Notes: generated by a model from the sequence alone, not told the origin. A stretch of DNA of 64,000 nucleotides from Streptomyces canus 299MFChir4.1 (GCF_000383615.1 NZ_KB911585.1:96939-160938), one strand, 5' to 3'; shown: positions 43,801 through 51,526, counted from the first letter of the stretch. Translations and numbers: made by a program.

Positions 43801-45128
43801 CGATGACAGTGGAGCAGGGCGAGCGGGTGCTCCGGCAGGACGGCGGGCGCTTCACACCGGGTTCCGCCGGCACGAACGACCGCCCGGCCCGCCGTTCCGC
43901 TCGGTCGGCCACCGCCGAGAAACGCTCGGCGGACCTCGAACACCTGCGGCGCACCAGTCCGATGAGCGACGCGGTCATCGACGAGGTGCGCGGCCGCCGC
44001 ATCCGCAGCCGCGGCCACTGGCTCATCGACTTCGCCTCCTGCAACTACCTCGGCTTCGACTGGGACCCGGAGATCGCCGCCCGCATCGATCCCGAGGTGC
44101 GCCGGTGGGGCACCCACCCCAGCTGGTCACGGCTACTGGGCAGTCCGCGGCTGTATCCCGCGCTGGAGGAACGCCTCGCCGAGCTGCTGGGCGCCCCCGA
44201 CACCCTGCTGCTGCCGACCCTGACCCTCATCCACGCCTCGGTGATCCCGATCCTCGCCGACGGCGGTCACATCTTCGTCGAGGCGAGCGCACACCGGACG
44301 GTGTACGACGGCTGCGTGGTCGCCCGCGGCCAGGGCGCCACCCTGCACCGCTTCCACGCCGAACGGCCCGAGGAACTGGAGGCGCTGCTCTCCTCGGTGC
44401 CCGCGCGCACGACCCGGCTCGTCTGCACGGACGGCGTGAACAGCATGACCGGCAACATCCCCGACCTGCCGGTGCTGGCCGCGCTGTGCCGCGAGCAGGG
44501 CGCGACGCTGTACATCGACGACGCGCACGGCTTCGGAGTGATCGGGGAACGCGCGCCCGACGAGCCCTGTCCGTACGGTCTGCGCGGCAACGGCGTGGTG
44601 CGGCACACCGGCGAGTCGTACGACGGGATCGTGCTGGCCGGCGGCTTCTCCAAGGCGTACTCGTCGCTGCTCGCGTTCCTCGCGCTGCCCACCGACCTCA
44701 AGAACCGTCTCAAGACGACCGCGGCCCCCTATCTGTACTCCGGTCCCTCGCCCACGGCGTCGCTGGCCACCGCACTGGCCGGACTGGAGGTCAACGACAG
44801 GCGAGGAGACCTGCTGCGGGCCGACCTGTACCGCAAGACCGCGCGGGTGCTCGACCATCTCGCGGACCTCGGCGTGCGGACTCTCAACACCGACCGGCTG
44901 CCCATCGTGGAGATCCCCCTGGCCGATCCGTCCGACCTCGACGCGGTGGCCGCTTTCCTGTGGCAGGAGGGCATCTACGTGACCCTCGCCGCCCACCCGC
45001 TCGTGGCCCGTGACCGGGTCGGTTTCCGGGCGCAGATCACGGCCCTCAACTCCGACGAGGACATCGACCGGCTCAACGCCACCCTGACCGGGCTGGCGGA
45101 GCGCTTCCGGCTGCGGCCGAGGGACTGA
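40821..45128 (+). CDS. Membrane PAS-GGDEF-EAL protein fused to a PLP-dependent alpha-oxoamine synthase domain
   Basis: One uninterrupted frame of 1435 residues. Residues 8-330 hold about ten transmembrane helices; a short cytoplasmic region follows, then a PAS domain (about 455-570: NEAYFRTLVRNTSDVILIVE). The GGDEF domain (about 580-740) has an intact GGDEF at 660-664 and an RxxD inhibitory site at 651-654, so it could make c-di-GMP. The EAL domain (about 755-1005) has EAL at 787-789, DDFGTGFSSLRY, LKIDKTYI and EGIE, so it could degrade it. After a 50-residue charged linker, residues 1035-1430 are a full alpha-oxoamine-synthase-type (BioF/CqsA-like) PLP enzyme: DFASCNYLG, YIDDAHGFGVIG (Asp1233/Asp1234, His1236) and the PLP lysine Lys1278 in GGFSKAYSS. 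The GTG at 40821 has GGGAGG nine bases upstream. Whether synthase and signalling are coupled in the protein is inference. Confidence 0.85.
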   Translation: MQSARRPMAVHVVLVAVATVVYMTVPAARTPMWAFIGLTGVCAVLVGIRLHRPAHRWPWWVLAAGLLTFITGDTYYNVMEEYFAASNPFPSPADAFYLATYPLFATGLYGLIRYRWAANDLPSLLDALIFTAGLALPVWVYLVQPLAEAEGLTWQQRAISIAYPLGDVLVLALLARLLTPNPVDRNNRSVQLLVVGTVTLLGFDIAYGILQLNSLWQAGTLLDSGWIVFYTAWGLAALHPSMAALTAAVPQKREPLPPPHRLITLAAVTLIAPGILLYGAVSHRDHHAVVIGAFSAALFLLVILRLAGMVVAHRGAMARELALRRAAGSLVSAFRQQDVVRSCEAAVSMFLGPAVQHRTLLLSAEQAAPLRPREARRVAPADLGPDIAARLDGLPAVQVCPMTSPDRPATQDPGVLLVAGPPALLAETRGSLEILASHAGLAMERVLLRQEVIRRENEAYFRTLVRNTSDVILIVEDDDTVRYASPSAAALFGTADLIGASLPGLVDPRDRQRAARELTAVRHHGPRVSHDHWWVRHRTGRVEVEVRCSDFRDERTVAGLVVTLRDVTEQRRLEHELTQRAFHDALTGLPNRTLLLERIERALLRGRRESSLTCLLFIDLDDFKEVNDTMGHSAGDHLLLDVGNRLTRTLRRTDTAARLGGDEFAVLMEDAREPLDAELLAAQVVQTLTRPFVLGDETVTVSASVGVATARDSTDAEELLGHADLALYAAKAAGKRQWRRFQPMLHARMVERHDLQSRLARAVAAQEFTLRYQPVVDIDAGELVGFEALVRWPQAPHQPVSPEQFISLAEETGHIAPLGSWVLANAVGDVAGLQQVPGPAAPPYVSVNVSARQFRDAGFVDQVGRALQTPGLAPGSLQLELTETVLLRRDAQIQAVLETLKELGVHIAVDDFGTGFSSLRYLRDFPVDVLKIDKTYIDDITRDARQVALVEGIVRIADTLGLQVIAEGIEAPAQRDMLAAMGCRFGQGFLFARPMTVEQGERVLRQDGGRFTPGSAGTNDRPARRSARSATAEKRSADLEHLRRTSPMSDAVIDEVRGRRIRSRGHWLIDFASCNYLGFDWDPEIAARIDPEVRRWGTHPSWSRLLGSPRLYPALEERLAELLGAPDTLLLPTLTLIHASVIPILADGGHIFVEASAHRTVYDGCVVARGQGATLHRFHAERPEELEALLSSVPARTTRLVCTDGVNSMTGNIPDLPVLAALCREQGATLYIDDAHGFGVIGERAPDEPCPYGLRGNGVVRHTGESYDGIVLAGGFSKAYSSLLAFLALPTDLKNRLKTTAAPYLYSGPSPTASLATALAGLEVNDRRGDLLRADLYRKTARVLDHLADLGVRTLNTDRLPIVEIPLADPSDLDAVAAFLWQEGIYVTLAAHPLVARDRVGFRAQITALNSDEDIDRLNATLTGLAERFRLRPRD

Positions 45129-45141
45129 GGAGGTGGATACG

Positions 45142-45885
45142 GTGACGACGACGCACAACGACGACGTGGACTGGGACCGTTGGCCGGTCGCCGACTATCT
45201 CGCCGAGAACTACCGGGAGTTGCACCCCGCGGACGCCGAAGTGATCGCCCACCACTCCGCGTTCTACCGGCGTCTGGCCCCGGGCGGGGTCGCCCGCTCG
45301 GTGGAGTTCGGTGCCGGGCCCAATCTCTATCCGCTCATCCTGGCCTCCGCGGCGAGCCGCCGGGTGGACGCCGTCGAGGCCGGCGCGGGCAATGTGGCCT
45401 ATCTGCACCGGCAGATCGTCTGCGGGCCGGACGCGAGCTGGCTGCCGTTCCACGCCCTGTGCCGGCGCCTCAACCCCGACCTGCCGAGGACCCTCGCCGG
45501 GTCGCTGGCGCAGGTGCACGTCATCCACTCGGACGTCCGGGACCTGGAGCCGGGCGACTACGAGCTGGCGTCCATGCACTTCGTAGCCGAGGGGGCCACG
45601 GAGGACCGGGCCGAGTTCGCCGACTTCTGCCGGGCCTTCGCCCGCTGTGTGGCGCCGGGCGGGTACCTGGTGGCCGCGTTCATGGAGAACATGCCGACCT
45701 ACCGCATCGGGCCGACCTCGCGCTGGCCGGGCTGTCCCGTGAGCCCGGCGATCGTCACGGACGTGTTCGCACCCCTCACCCAGGAGCTGTCCGTGACCCG
45801 CGTCGACACCGATCCGACGCTGCCGGACTACGGAGACTCCGGGATGGTGCTGCTCACGGCGGTGACGGCGGACGGACGGGGGTGA
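45142..45885 (+). CDS. NNMT-like SAM-dependent methyltransferase
   Basis: A 247-residue class I methyltransferase. Motif I is VEFGAGPNLYPLILAS, close in form to the NNMT/PNMT/TEMT family, which methylates small amines; the N-terminal VADYLAENYRELHPADA block also resembles that family. The GTG at 45142 has a GAGGAGG site that partly overlaps the upstream stop region. It starts only 13 bases after the fusion gene stop, so it should be translated from the same mRNA. By inference, it could methylate the product of the fused alpha-oxoamine synthase domain. Confidence 0.82.
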   Translation: MTTTHNDDVDWDRWPVADYLAENYRELHPADAEVIAHHSAFYRRLAPGGVARSVEFGAGPNLYPLILASAASRRVDAVEAGAGNVAYLHRQIVCGPDASWLPFHALCRRLNPDLPRTLAGSLAQVHVIHSDVRDLEPGDYELASMHFVAEGATEDRAEFADFCRAFARCVAPGGYLVAAFMENMPTYRIGPTSRWPGCPVSPAIVTDVFAPLTQELSVTRVDTDPTLPDYGDSGMVLLTAVTADGRG

Positions 45886-45972
45886 GCGGGCGTCCCGCCC
45901 GTCCGGAGGCGGGCTGTCGGAGGGACGCTTATCGTGATCGGAGGGCGCCGATGGGCGTCCTTGGAGGCATGG

Positions 45973-47559
45973 ATGCTCGCCAAGGTGACGAGGCGACGAT
46001 GCGCTGTGTCCGGAGCTGTCGGGCTGGCCCTGCTCGGCGCCGGGCTGCCGGCCGTGGCCGCGGACGGCTCAGGACCTGACCTGTCGCGCTTCTACGGCCA
46101 GAAGATCAAGTGGTCGAAGTGCGTGGGCGTGGAGACACCGAAGGATCTGCAGTGCGGAAAGGTCACTGTTCCCCTCGACTACGCGAAGCCCCGTGCGGGC
46201 AGCCTCGACCTGGCACTCGCCCGCTACCGGTCCACGGCCAAGCACAAGCGCGGTTCGGTGCTGATCAACTTCGGCGGTCCGGGCGGCGCGGGCGTGCCCG
46301 CACTCGCGGGCGCCGGGGACGACTTCATGGGTCTGACGGACGAGTACGACGTGGTGTCCTTCGACCCGCGCGGAGTGGGCCGGTCCTCGCCGGTCAGCTG
46401 CGGCGCCGGCACCGACGAGGCGCTGGCGGCCACCGACGACGAGACGGCCGTCGCCCAGAATCCGCGGACCGTGCTCGGGAGGTTGCGGGAGGCGGCCGCC
46501 GAGTGCGCCAAGCACTCCGGGCCCGTGCTCCGGCACATCGGCACGGTGAACGTCTCCCGCGACCTGGACGTCATGCGCCAGGCCCTCGGCGACAAGAAGC
46601 TCAACTACCTCGGCTTCTCCTACGGGAGCCGGCTCGGGGCGGTGTACGCGACCCAGTTCCCGAAGAAGGTGGGCCGGCTGGTGCTGGACGGTGTGGACAC
46701 CCTCACCGAGCCGCTGTCCGAGCAGGGCGTGGCGGGCGCGGCCGGGCAGCAGACGGCGCTGGAGGACTTCGTCGACTGGTGCGTGAAGGACATCGCCTGT
46801 CCGTTCGGCACCGACGCGCGCGGCGCCCGGGAGCAGGTCCTGCGACTCGTGGCGTCGCTGGACGAGGACCCGGTGCCCACGGGATTCGGCCCCGACTTCA
46901 CCGGACAGGACCTCGTGGGCGCCATCAGCCAGGCCCTCTACAGCGAGGCTCTGTGGCCCTCGCTGGAGCGGGCGCTCGCCGAGCTCGTGGAGGACGGTGA
47001 CACGGCGGGGGTCCTCAGCTTCGCGGGCGGTGGCTCCGGCTTCCTCACCCGCGCGCGCCCGCTCTCCGACGACCCGACGCACGCCCCCCTCGTGGACGCG
47101 GAGGACGTGCCGCTCGACAATCTTCCGGCGGCGCTGATGGCGGTCAACTGCGCGGACGATCCCGACCGCCCCGGCGCCGACCGGATCACCGCGGACCTGA
47201 CCCGGCTGCGGGCCGCCTACGAACAGGCGTCCCCGGTCTTCGGCCGCTACCGGCTCACCGAGTACCTCATGTGCTACGGCCGTCCGAAGGGCACCGACTT
47301 CATCCGCGAGAAGGTGCGCGACGTCCCCACCTCGAAGATCCTGCTCGTCGGCACCCGGGGCGACCCGGCGACGCCGTACCGCTGGACCGTGGAGACCGCG
47401 AAGCGCCTCGGCGACTCGGCCGTCGTCCTCGACAACAAGGGCGAGGGCCACACCGGTTACGGCTCCTCCAAGTGCGTGCACCGCAAGGTCGACGACTTCC
47501 TGCTGTACGGCAGCCTGCCGCCGAGCGGCAGCTCGTGCGGGGCCGAACGCGACGAGTGA
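45973..47559 (+). CDS. Secreted S33-family alpha/beta hydrolase (tripeptidyl/prolyl aminopeptidase-like)
   Basis: A 528-residue exported serine hydrolase. Residues 1-34 form a Sec signal peptide ending near AVAADG. The catalytic Ser is in GFSYGSRLG, the oxyanion region is INFGGPGGAG, and the late GEGHTGYGSSKC carries the catalytic His; Cys pairs in the late domain suggest a disulfide. Streptomyces secrete several such tripeptidyl aminopeptidases to trim N-terminal peptides from secreted proteins and growth substrates. The ATG at 45973 has GGAGG five bases upstream. A TATCGT box lies about 40 bases upstream. Confidence 0.88.
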   Translation: MLAKVTRRRCAVSGAVGLALLGAGLPAVAADGSGPDLSRFYGQKIKWSKCVGVETPKDLQCGKVTVPLDYAKPRAGSLDLALARYRSTAKHKRGSVLINFGGPGGAGVPALAGAGDDFMGLTDEYDVVSFDPRGVGRSSPVSCGAGTDEALAATDDETAVAQNPRTVLGRLREAAAECAKHSGPVLRHIGTVNVSRDLDVMRQALGDKKLNYLGFSYGSRLGAVYATQFPKKVGRLVLDGVDTLTEPLSEQGVAGAAGQQTALEDFVDWCVKDIACPFGTDARGAREQVLRLVASLDEDPVPTGFGPDFTGQDLVGAISQALYSEALWPSLERALAELVEDGDTAGVLSFAGGGSGFLTRARPLSDDPTHAPLVDAEDVPLDNLPAALMAVNCADDPDRPGADRITADLTRLRAAYEQASPVFGRYRLTEYLMCYGRPKGTDFIREKVRDVPTSKILLVGTRGDPATPYRWTVETAKRLGDSAVVLDNKGEGHTGYGSSKCVHRKVDDFLLYGSLPPSGSSCGAERDE

Positions 47560-47584
47560 GATCCACTCGGGCTACGATCCCGGC

Positions 47585-47891
47585 ATGACTGAACGGAGGT
47601 CGAAACCGACGTCGACGTGATCCTCGCCGTCCACAGTGACCCCGAAGCGTGCGCGCACGACCCCTCCGAGGCACTCACCCGGCGTGAGGAGGCCGAGGAA
47701 CTGTACCGGCGCTGGAACCGGCAATGGGAGCAGCACGGCTACGGCTACTGGGTCGTCGGACGCCACGGCCGTGGCACGCAGCTCGGCCTCTGCGGCGCGC
47801 CGGTCTCATCCGGGTCCCGCGTCTCGACACCGAGGGATACGACGGCTTCGACTGGATCTACGTGGCACGTCCCGAGCGCTGGGCCGCTTAG
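47585..47891 (+). pseudogene. GNAT acetyltransferase remnant
   Basis: An ATG at 47585 begins MTER, then the family sequence continues one base shifted as EVETDVDVILAVHSDPEAC and LYRRWNRQWEQHGYGYWVV. After GTQLGLCG the centre of the protein, including the acetyl-CoA loop, is missing: the next recognisable stretch, again in another frame, is AGLIRVPRLDTEGYDGF, ending WIYVARPERWAA with a TAG at 47889. So one early frameshift and one internal deletion. Its 3' end runs into the tail of the MarR remnant on the other strand. Confidence 0.75.
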
Positions 47892-48112
47892 GGCTCCCAG
47901 TACGAAGCGGTCGATCTCCGGCTGGGCGGCCGGCAGGGCCTCGGTTCCGGAGTCGGTCAACTCCAGCACGACGGCCCGGTGTTCACGCGGTCACCGCGCA
48001 CTCGCGCAGTCCGAGCGTGCGGGCGAGCCGCTGCTGGGTGATGCCCGCCGCGTCGCGCACGGCGAACAGGGCGCCGAGCTGGACCGTGGCGTTAGCGATG
48101 AAATGCCCTGAA
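47886..48112 (-). pseudogene. MarR-family regulator remnant
   Basis: Minus-strand pieces of a MarR regulator lie in different frames. One reads VQLGALFAVRDAAGITQQRL and ARTLGLRECAVTA, a recognition-helix segment; the other reads RAVVLELTDSGTEAL and PEIDRFVLGALS, the normal C-terminal dimer region. About 35 residues between them (the wing) are lost. No proper start codon or closed frame remains. It faces the baeRF3 gene with a symmetric element between, as a MarR repressor often does. Confidence 0.7.
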
Positions 48113-48139
48113 CACCCGATCAAGTTGCCCCAAATGCCT

Positions 48140-48162
48140 GATCGGCCGATCGGTCCTATGGT
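48140..48162 (+). promoter_or_regulatory. Promoter and palindrome upstream of the baeRF3 gene
   Basis: GATCGGCCGATC (48140-48151) is a perfect 12-bp palindrome inside the spacer region of a promoter whose -10 is TATGGT (48157-48162). The ATG of the next gene is at 48169, six bases on, so the mRNA is probably leaderless. The palindrome is where a repressor would sit; the adjacent MarR gene that might have bound it is broken. Confidence 0.5.
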
Positions 48163-48168
48163 GCTGTT

Positions 48169-49266
48169 ATGGAGCACGCACTGAGCCCTGCGACCCTCTC
48201 CGAACTGCGCCGCCCGCGCGCCTATCCGGCGGTGTCCGTGCTGACGCCGACCCACCGCCGCGAACCCGAGAACGCCCAGGATCCGGTCCGGCTGCGCAAT
48301 GTGGTGGCCGAGGCCAAGAAGCAGCTGGAGACCGACCCGGCGGTCCCCCGGGAGCGGCGCATCGACGTCGCCCGACAGCTCGACCAGGCCCTCACCGAGA
48401 TCGATCTGGCGCACACCGAGGACGGACTGGTGATCTTCGCCGCGCCGGGCGAGCACCAGGTGTGGTCCCTGGCCCGTCCCGTTCCCGAGCGGGTGGTGCT
48501 GTCGGACACCTTCCTGACCCGCAACCTCGTCTCCGCACAGGCCTCCGAGCGACCGTTCTGGGTGCTGTCGGTCTCCGCCGACCGCGCCACCCTGTGGAAC
48601 GGCGGCGTCGACCGGGTCACCGAGCACCGCGGCGGCGGCTTCCCGCTGACCAGGACCCGTCAGAACTTCGACGCCGAGCGCCTGGAGCGGATCGGCGACA
48701 TGCCGAGCACCTTCCGGGACGAGGACACCCGGCACTTCCTGCGGGACGCGGACACCGCGGTGGCCAAGCTTCTGCGTGAGGAACCGCGGCCGCTGTACAT
48801 CACCGGCGAGACCGCGGCGCTGTCCGCGCTGGACGACGTCGGCAGCGTCACCAAGGACGCGGTGCACGTCCCGCACGGCGGTCTCGCCCACGGCACCCCG
48901 GACGCGGTGTGGCAGGCGGTCGGCCCGCTGGTCGCCGCGGAGGCACGCAAGAGCACCGACGCGGTGACCCGCGAGCTCGAATCGGCGCGCGGACGGCGGG
49001 CGTTCGCGGCCGGCGTCGACGAGATCTGGCAGAGCGCCCGGGAAGGCCGGGTACGACTGCTGGCCGTCGAGGAGAACTACCGGGTGACCGTCCGCGACGA
49101 GGGCGGCGACCATCTGGTCCCGGCCGAGAGCGGCGACCTCGACGCCCGCGAGGACATCGTGGACGAGATCGTCGAACAGTGCCTGGAGACCGGCGCCGAC
49201 GTCCGCTTCGTGCCGGACGGCACGCTGGGCGGCGTCGACGGGATCGCCGGGGTACTGCGGTACTGA
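48169..49266 (+). CDS. baeRF3-domain protein (bacterial release-factor-fold family)
   Basis: A 365-residue cytosolic protein of the bacterial archaeo-eukaryotic release factor family 3. SPATLSELRRPRAYPAVSVL, TPTHRREPENAQDPVRLRN and the C-terminal DIVDEIVEQCLETGADVRFVPDGTL follow this family across its length. Related proteins share a domain with eukaryotic eRF1, but the catalytic GGQ loop is absent here, and the function is unknown; a ribosome-linked stress role is a common guess. It is transcribed from a probable leaderless promoter and divergent from a decayed MarR gene. Confidence 0.85.
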   Translation: MEHALSPATLSELRRPRAYPAVSVLTPTHRREPENAQDPVRLRNVVAEAKKQLETDPAVPRERRIDVARQLDQALTEIDLAHTEDGLVIFAAPGEHQVWSLARPVPERVVLSDTFLTRNLVSAQASERPFWVLSVSADRATLWNGGVDRVTEHRGGGFPLTRTRQNFDAERLERIGDMPSTFRDEDTRHFLRDADTAVAKLLREEPRPLYITGETAALSALDDVGSVTKDAVHVPHGGLAHGTPDAVWQAVGPLVAAEARKSTDAVTRELESARGRRAFAAGVDEIWQSAREGRVRLLAVEENYRVTVRDEGGDHLVPAESGDLDAREDIVDEIVEQCLETGADVRFVPDGTLGGVDGIAGVLRY

Positions 49267-49300
49267 GCGGGAGAGCGGTCACCGAGCCGCCGTACACCGC

Positions 49301-49714
49301 TCATACGCTCCCGAACAGGGCGCTGAGCCCCCGCTCGACGGTCTCGTCGAGGTCCTCCTGTCCGGCGCCGACCAGCAGGTAGGTCCGCAGCAGGAAGCCG
49401 CGCAGGGTGGGTGTGGGGAACTGGAGGAGGGCGAGGCCGTAGGGCGAGTGGAACTCCACGACCGTGATGTCCCGGCCGCACGGCCAGATGTGCACGTCCC
49501 CGCCGCCGGCCGGCCCGCGCAACCCCTCCTCCAGCAAGGCACGGGCGAAGGTCCAGGTCACCCCCTGCCCGTCCAGGGAGACCTCGGGCGGGAAGTCGAC
49601 GCACACCGCAAGCGGGTCGGTGGAGCGGTAGCGCAGGGTGGCGGGGACGGGCAGTTCCTGGTTCTCCGCGGTGATCAGGCGGGCGCGGGCGGGCTGCTCG
49701 AAGGTCGTGTCCAT
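49301..49714 (-). CDS. SsgA-family sporulation/cell-division regulator (SALP)
   Basis: A 137-residue protein of the SsgA-like family, which is found almost only in sporulating actinomycetes. YRSTDPLAVCVDFPPEV, then VTWTFARALLEEGL, VHIWPC and LRGFLLRTYLLVGAG are typical segments across the whole length. SALPs direct FtsZ placement, septum formation and spore-wall assembly. I cannot tell which ssg subgroup it is. Its 3' end lies 34 bases from the baeRF3 stop (convergent). A TGTGA-N6-TCACA palindrome lies 56 bases upstream of its start. Confidence 0.9.
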   Translation of the reverse strand: MDTTFEQPARARLITAENQELPVPATLRYRSTDPLAVCVDFPPEVSLDGQGVTWTFARALLEEGLRGPAGGGDVHIWPCGRDITVVEFHSPYGLALLQFPTPTLRGFLLRTYLLVGAGQEDLDETVERGLSALFGSV

Positions 49715-49769
49715 GTTCTTAAGGAGCTCGCAGACCCCCTTTGCATTACGCCGGAACGAGGGTGAATTA

Positions 49770-49785
49770 TGTGACCTACATCACA
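49770..49785. promoter_or_regulatory. CRP-type palindromic site
   Basis: TGTGACCTACATCACA matches the TGTGA-N6-TCACA consensus of Crp/Fnr-family sites exactly. It lies 55 bases from the ssgA-like start and within the shared upstream region of the SpoIIE-type phosphatase gene. Streptomyces Crp prefers a somewhat shorter core (GTG-N6-GNCAC), which this site fits except for one base. Confidence 0.6.
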
Positions 49786-49959
49786 CTCGTTCCCTCCGAT
49801 GAGCCTGTGCCACACTCCTTAGAACACAGGACCGTCGAACACATAAATGAACACCGGGCCGACGACCCAAGAGACCCTGCAAGTCACGTACGCCACCTAC
49901 GACTTGAGGGACCGAACAGGGTAGACGGCAAGCCCGGTACGACCACTCTGCGAAGACTG

Positions 49960-49971
49960 TGGCATATGCCA
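49960..49971. promoter_or_regulatory. Perfect 12-bp palindrome in a long intergenic region
   Basis: TGGCATATGCCA lies 119 bases before the phosphatase start. The whole gap 49715-50090 (about 376 bases) is relatively AT-rich and holds the CRP-type site, this palindrome, and two copies of GCCTGTGCCACA (49803-49814 and 50020-50031), but no gene I can support. Confidence 0.5.
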
Positions 49972-50090
49972 GAAGCACCACCGTATCGTGTGTTGCCAAA
50001 TCCCTTACAGCGCGTCGCGGCCTGTGCCACAGTCGTAACGGTCCCTCTCCGTCCCGCCTTGGTCGAACCGTCCCCGCATCGGAGTGCGTC

Positions 50091-51521
50091 ATGCCGTCCC
50101 ACCTCTCCGCGGACCGCCCCGCCGCCCAACCGCCAGGACGCGGCTCGGTCGACGCGCTCATATCGCAGACGCGGCGGCTCAAGGGCGACGTGGACGCCGT
50201 ACGACGGGACGCGCCCAGCGACGACGCGGACCCCCAGGAGCGCTGGCAGCGCGCGCTGTACGACCTCGCACTGCACCAACTCAGCGACCTGGACGCGCAC
50301 TTGGCCCAACTACGGGACGGCCCACCGCCCGTGCCCGCGGCAGCCGGGGCGGAGCCGGCCGCGCGAACCGCGCCGCCCGCTCCCCGGCGCGGCTCGCTGC
50401 TCAGCCGGGTCGGCAGCGCCGAGTGGAACCTGCTGACGGACGAGGCCAGTTGGTCGGGGGAGCTGTACGAGATCCTGGGCCGAGACCGCACCGCTCCCCC
50501 GCTCACCCTCGACGAGCTCCCTGCCCTGGTCCTCGACGAGGACAAGCCGAAGCTGACGGTCATGGTCACGGACTGTCTGGTCGACGCCCAGCGCATCGAC
50601 GGGGAGTTCCGTGTCGTGCGCCCGGACGGCGAGGTGCGCACCGTCCACATGATGGGCGAGCCCGTGCTCGCCGCCGACGGCAGCACCGCCTCGATGTGGG
50701 CCGTGCTGCGGGACGTCAGCGAACTGCGCCGCAGCGAACGGGCGGTGAGCGAGACCCGTGACTCGTTACAACGCCACCGGCAGCGCGCCCAGAGCGAGCA
50801 CCGGCTCGCGGTCGAACTGCAGGAGGCCGTGCTGCCGCCGTGGCGTGGCTCCCTGCGGCTCCCGCACCAGGGTGCCGAGACCCTGGACCTGGCCGCCCAC
50901 TGTCTGCCGTCGTCGTCGAGCGCCCTGATCGGCGGCGACTGGTACGACGCACTCGAACTGGCCGACGGCGAGACCCTCCTCAGCGTCGGCGACCTCACCG
51001 GCCATGGAGTCGCCGTGGCCTCCGGCATGGCGACCCTCCTGGGCGCCGTGCGCGGCATGGCGATGGCGGGCACCCAGCCTGGCCAACTGATGGCCCTGCT
51101 CAACCAGTTGCTCGACGCCACCGTGCAGCCGGCCCTCGGCAGCGCGGTCTGCTGCCGCTATCGACCTCAGACCCGCACCCTCGTCTGGGCGCAGGCCGGG
51201 CACCCCGCCCCGCTGCTGTTCCGGGGCGGGACGGGGCGCCGACTGCACTCCCCCGACGGCGTGCTCCTCGGCGCGACCTCCGGAGCCGTCTACGCGCAGG
51301 CCGAGGAGACCCTCGAACCGGGCGACCTCCTCCTGCTGCACACCGACGGACTGGTGCCCGGGCGTGACAACGCGGCTGCGGTGAACCGTCTCCTGGACCT
51401 GGCCCCCCGGTTCGAGGGGGCGCGCACCGCGCAGGACTGCGTGCGGACGGTCGTGGAGGAGTTCGGCGAGACCGAGCGCGAGGACCACGCCTGCGTGCTC
51501 ATCGCCAAGGTGACGTCATAA
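50091..51521 (+). CDS. PAS-containing SpoIIE-type PP2C phosphatase with a TTA codon
   Basis: A 476-residue serine/threonine phosphatase. A PAS-like domain (about residues 105-215: AEWNLLTDEASWSGELYEIL) precedes a coiled linker (about 215-245) and a SpoIIE/PP2C domain (about 250-475), in which HCLPSSSSALIGGDWYDA, VGDLTGHGVAVA, and HTDGLVPGRD carry the metal-binding aspartates. Such phosphatases reactivate anti-anti-sigma factors in partner-switching pathways. The ATG at 50091 has GGAG seven bases upstream. Leu226 is encoded by TTA (50766-50768), so full-length synthesis should depend on the bldA tRNA and hence on developmental timing. Confidence 0.9.
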   Translation: MPSHLSADRPAAQPPGRGSVDALISQTRRLKGDVDAVRRDAPSDDADPQERWQRALYDLALHQLSDLDAHLAQLRDGPPPVPAAAGAEPAARTAPPAPRRGSLLSRVGSAEWNLLTDEASWSGELYEILGRDRTAPPLTLDELPALVLDEDKPKLTVMVTDCLVDAQRIDGEFRVVRPDGEVRTVHMMGEPVLAADGSTASMWAVLRDVSELRRSERAVSETRDSLQRHRQRAQSEHRLAVELQEAVLPPWRGSLRLPHQGAETLDLAAHCLPSSSSALIGGDWYDALELADGETLLSVGDLTGHGVAVASGMATLLGAVRGMAMAGTQPGQLMALLNQLLDATVQPALGSAVCCRYRPQTRTLVWAQAGHPAPLLFRGGTGRRLHSPDGVLLGATSGAVYAQAEETLEPGDLLLLHTDGLVPGRDNAAAVNRLLDLAPRFEGARTAQDCVRTVVEEFGETEREDHACVLIAKVTS

Positions 51522-51526
51522 CAACC

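Noticed and set aside
40218..44117. A long open frame opposite the fusion gene (about 1299 residues)
   Set aside because: It is the antisense shadow of a high-GC gene: no ribosome site, no family signature, Gly/Arg/Ala-rich composition.
43962..45128. A separate AONS gene starting at the ATG at 43962 inside the fusion
   Set aside because: There is no ribosome site before it, and it would cut off the N-terminal helix that leads into the domain; the single frame is the better reading.
49741..50436. A reading frame across the SsgA-SpoIIE intergenic region
   Set aside because: AT-rich, no family pattern, and it overlaps the regulatory palindromes.
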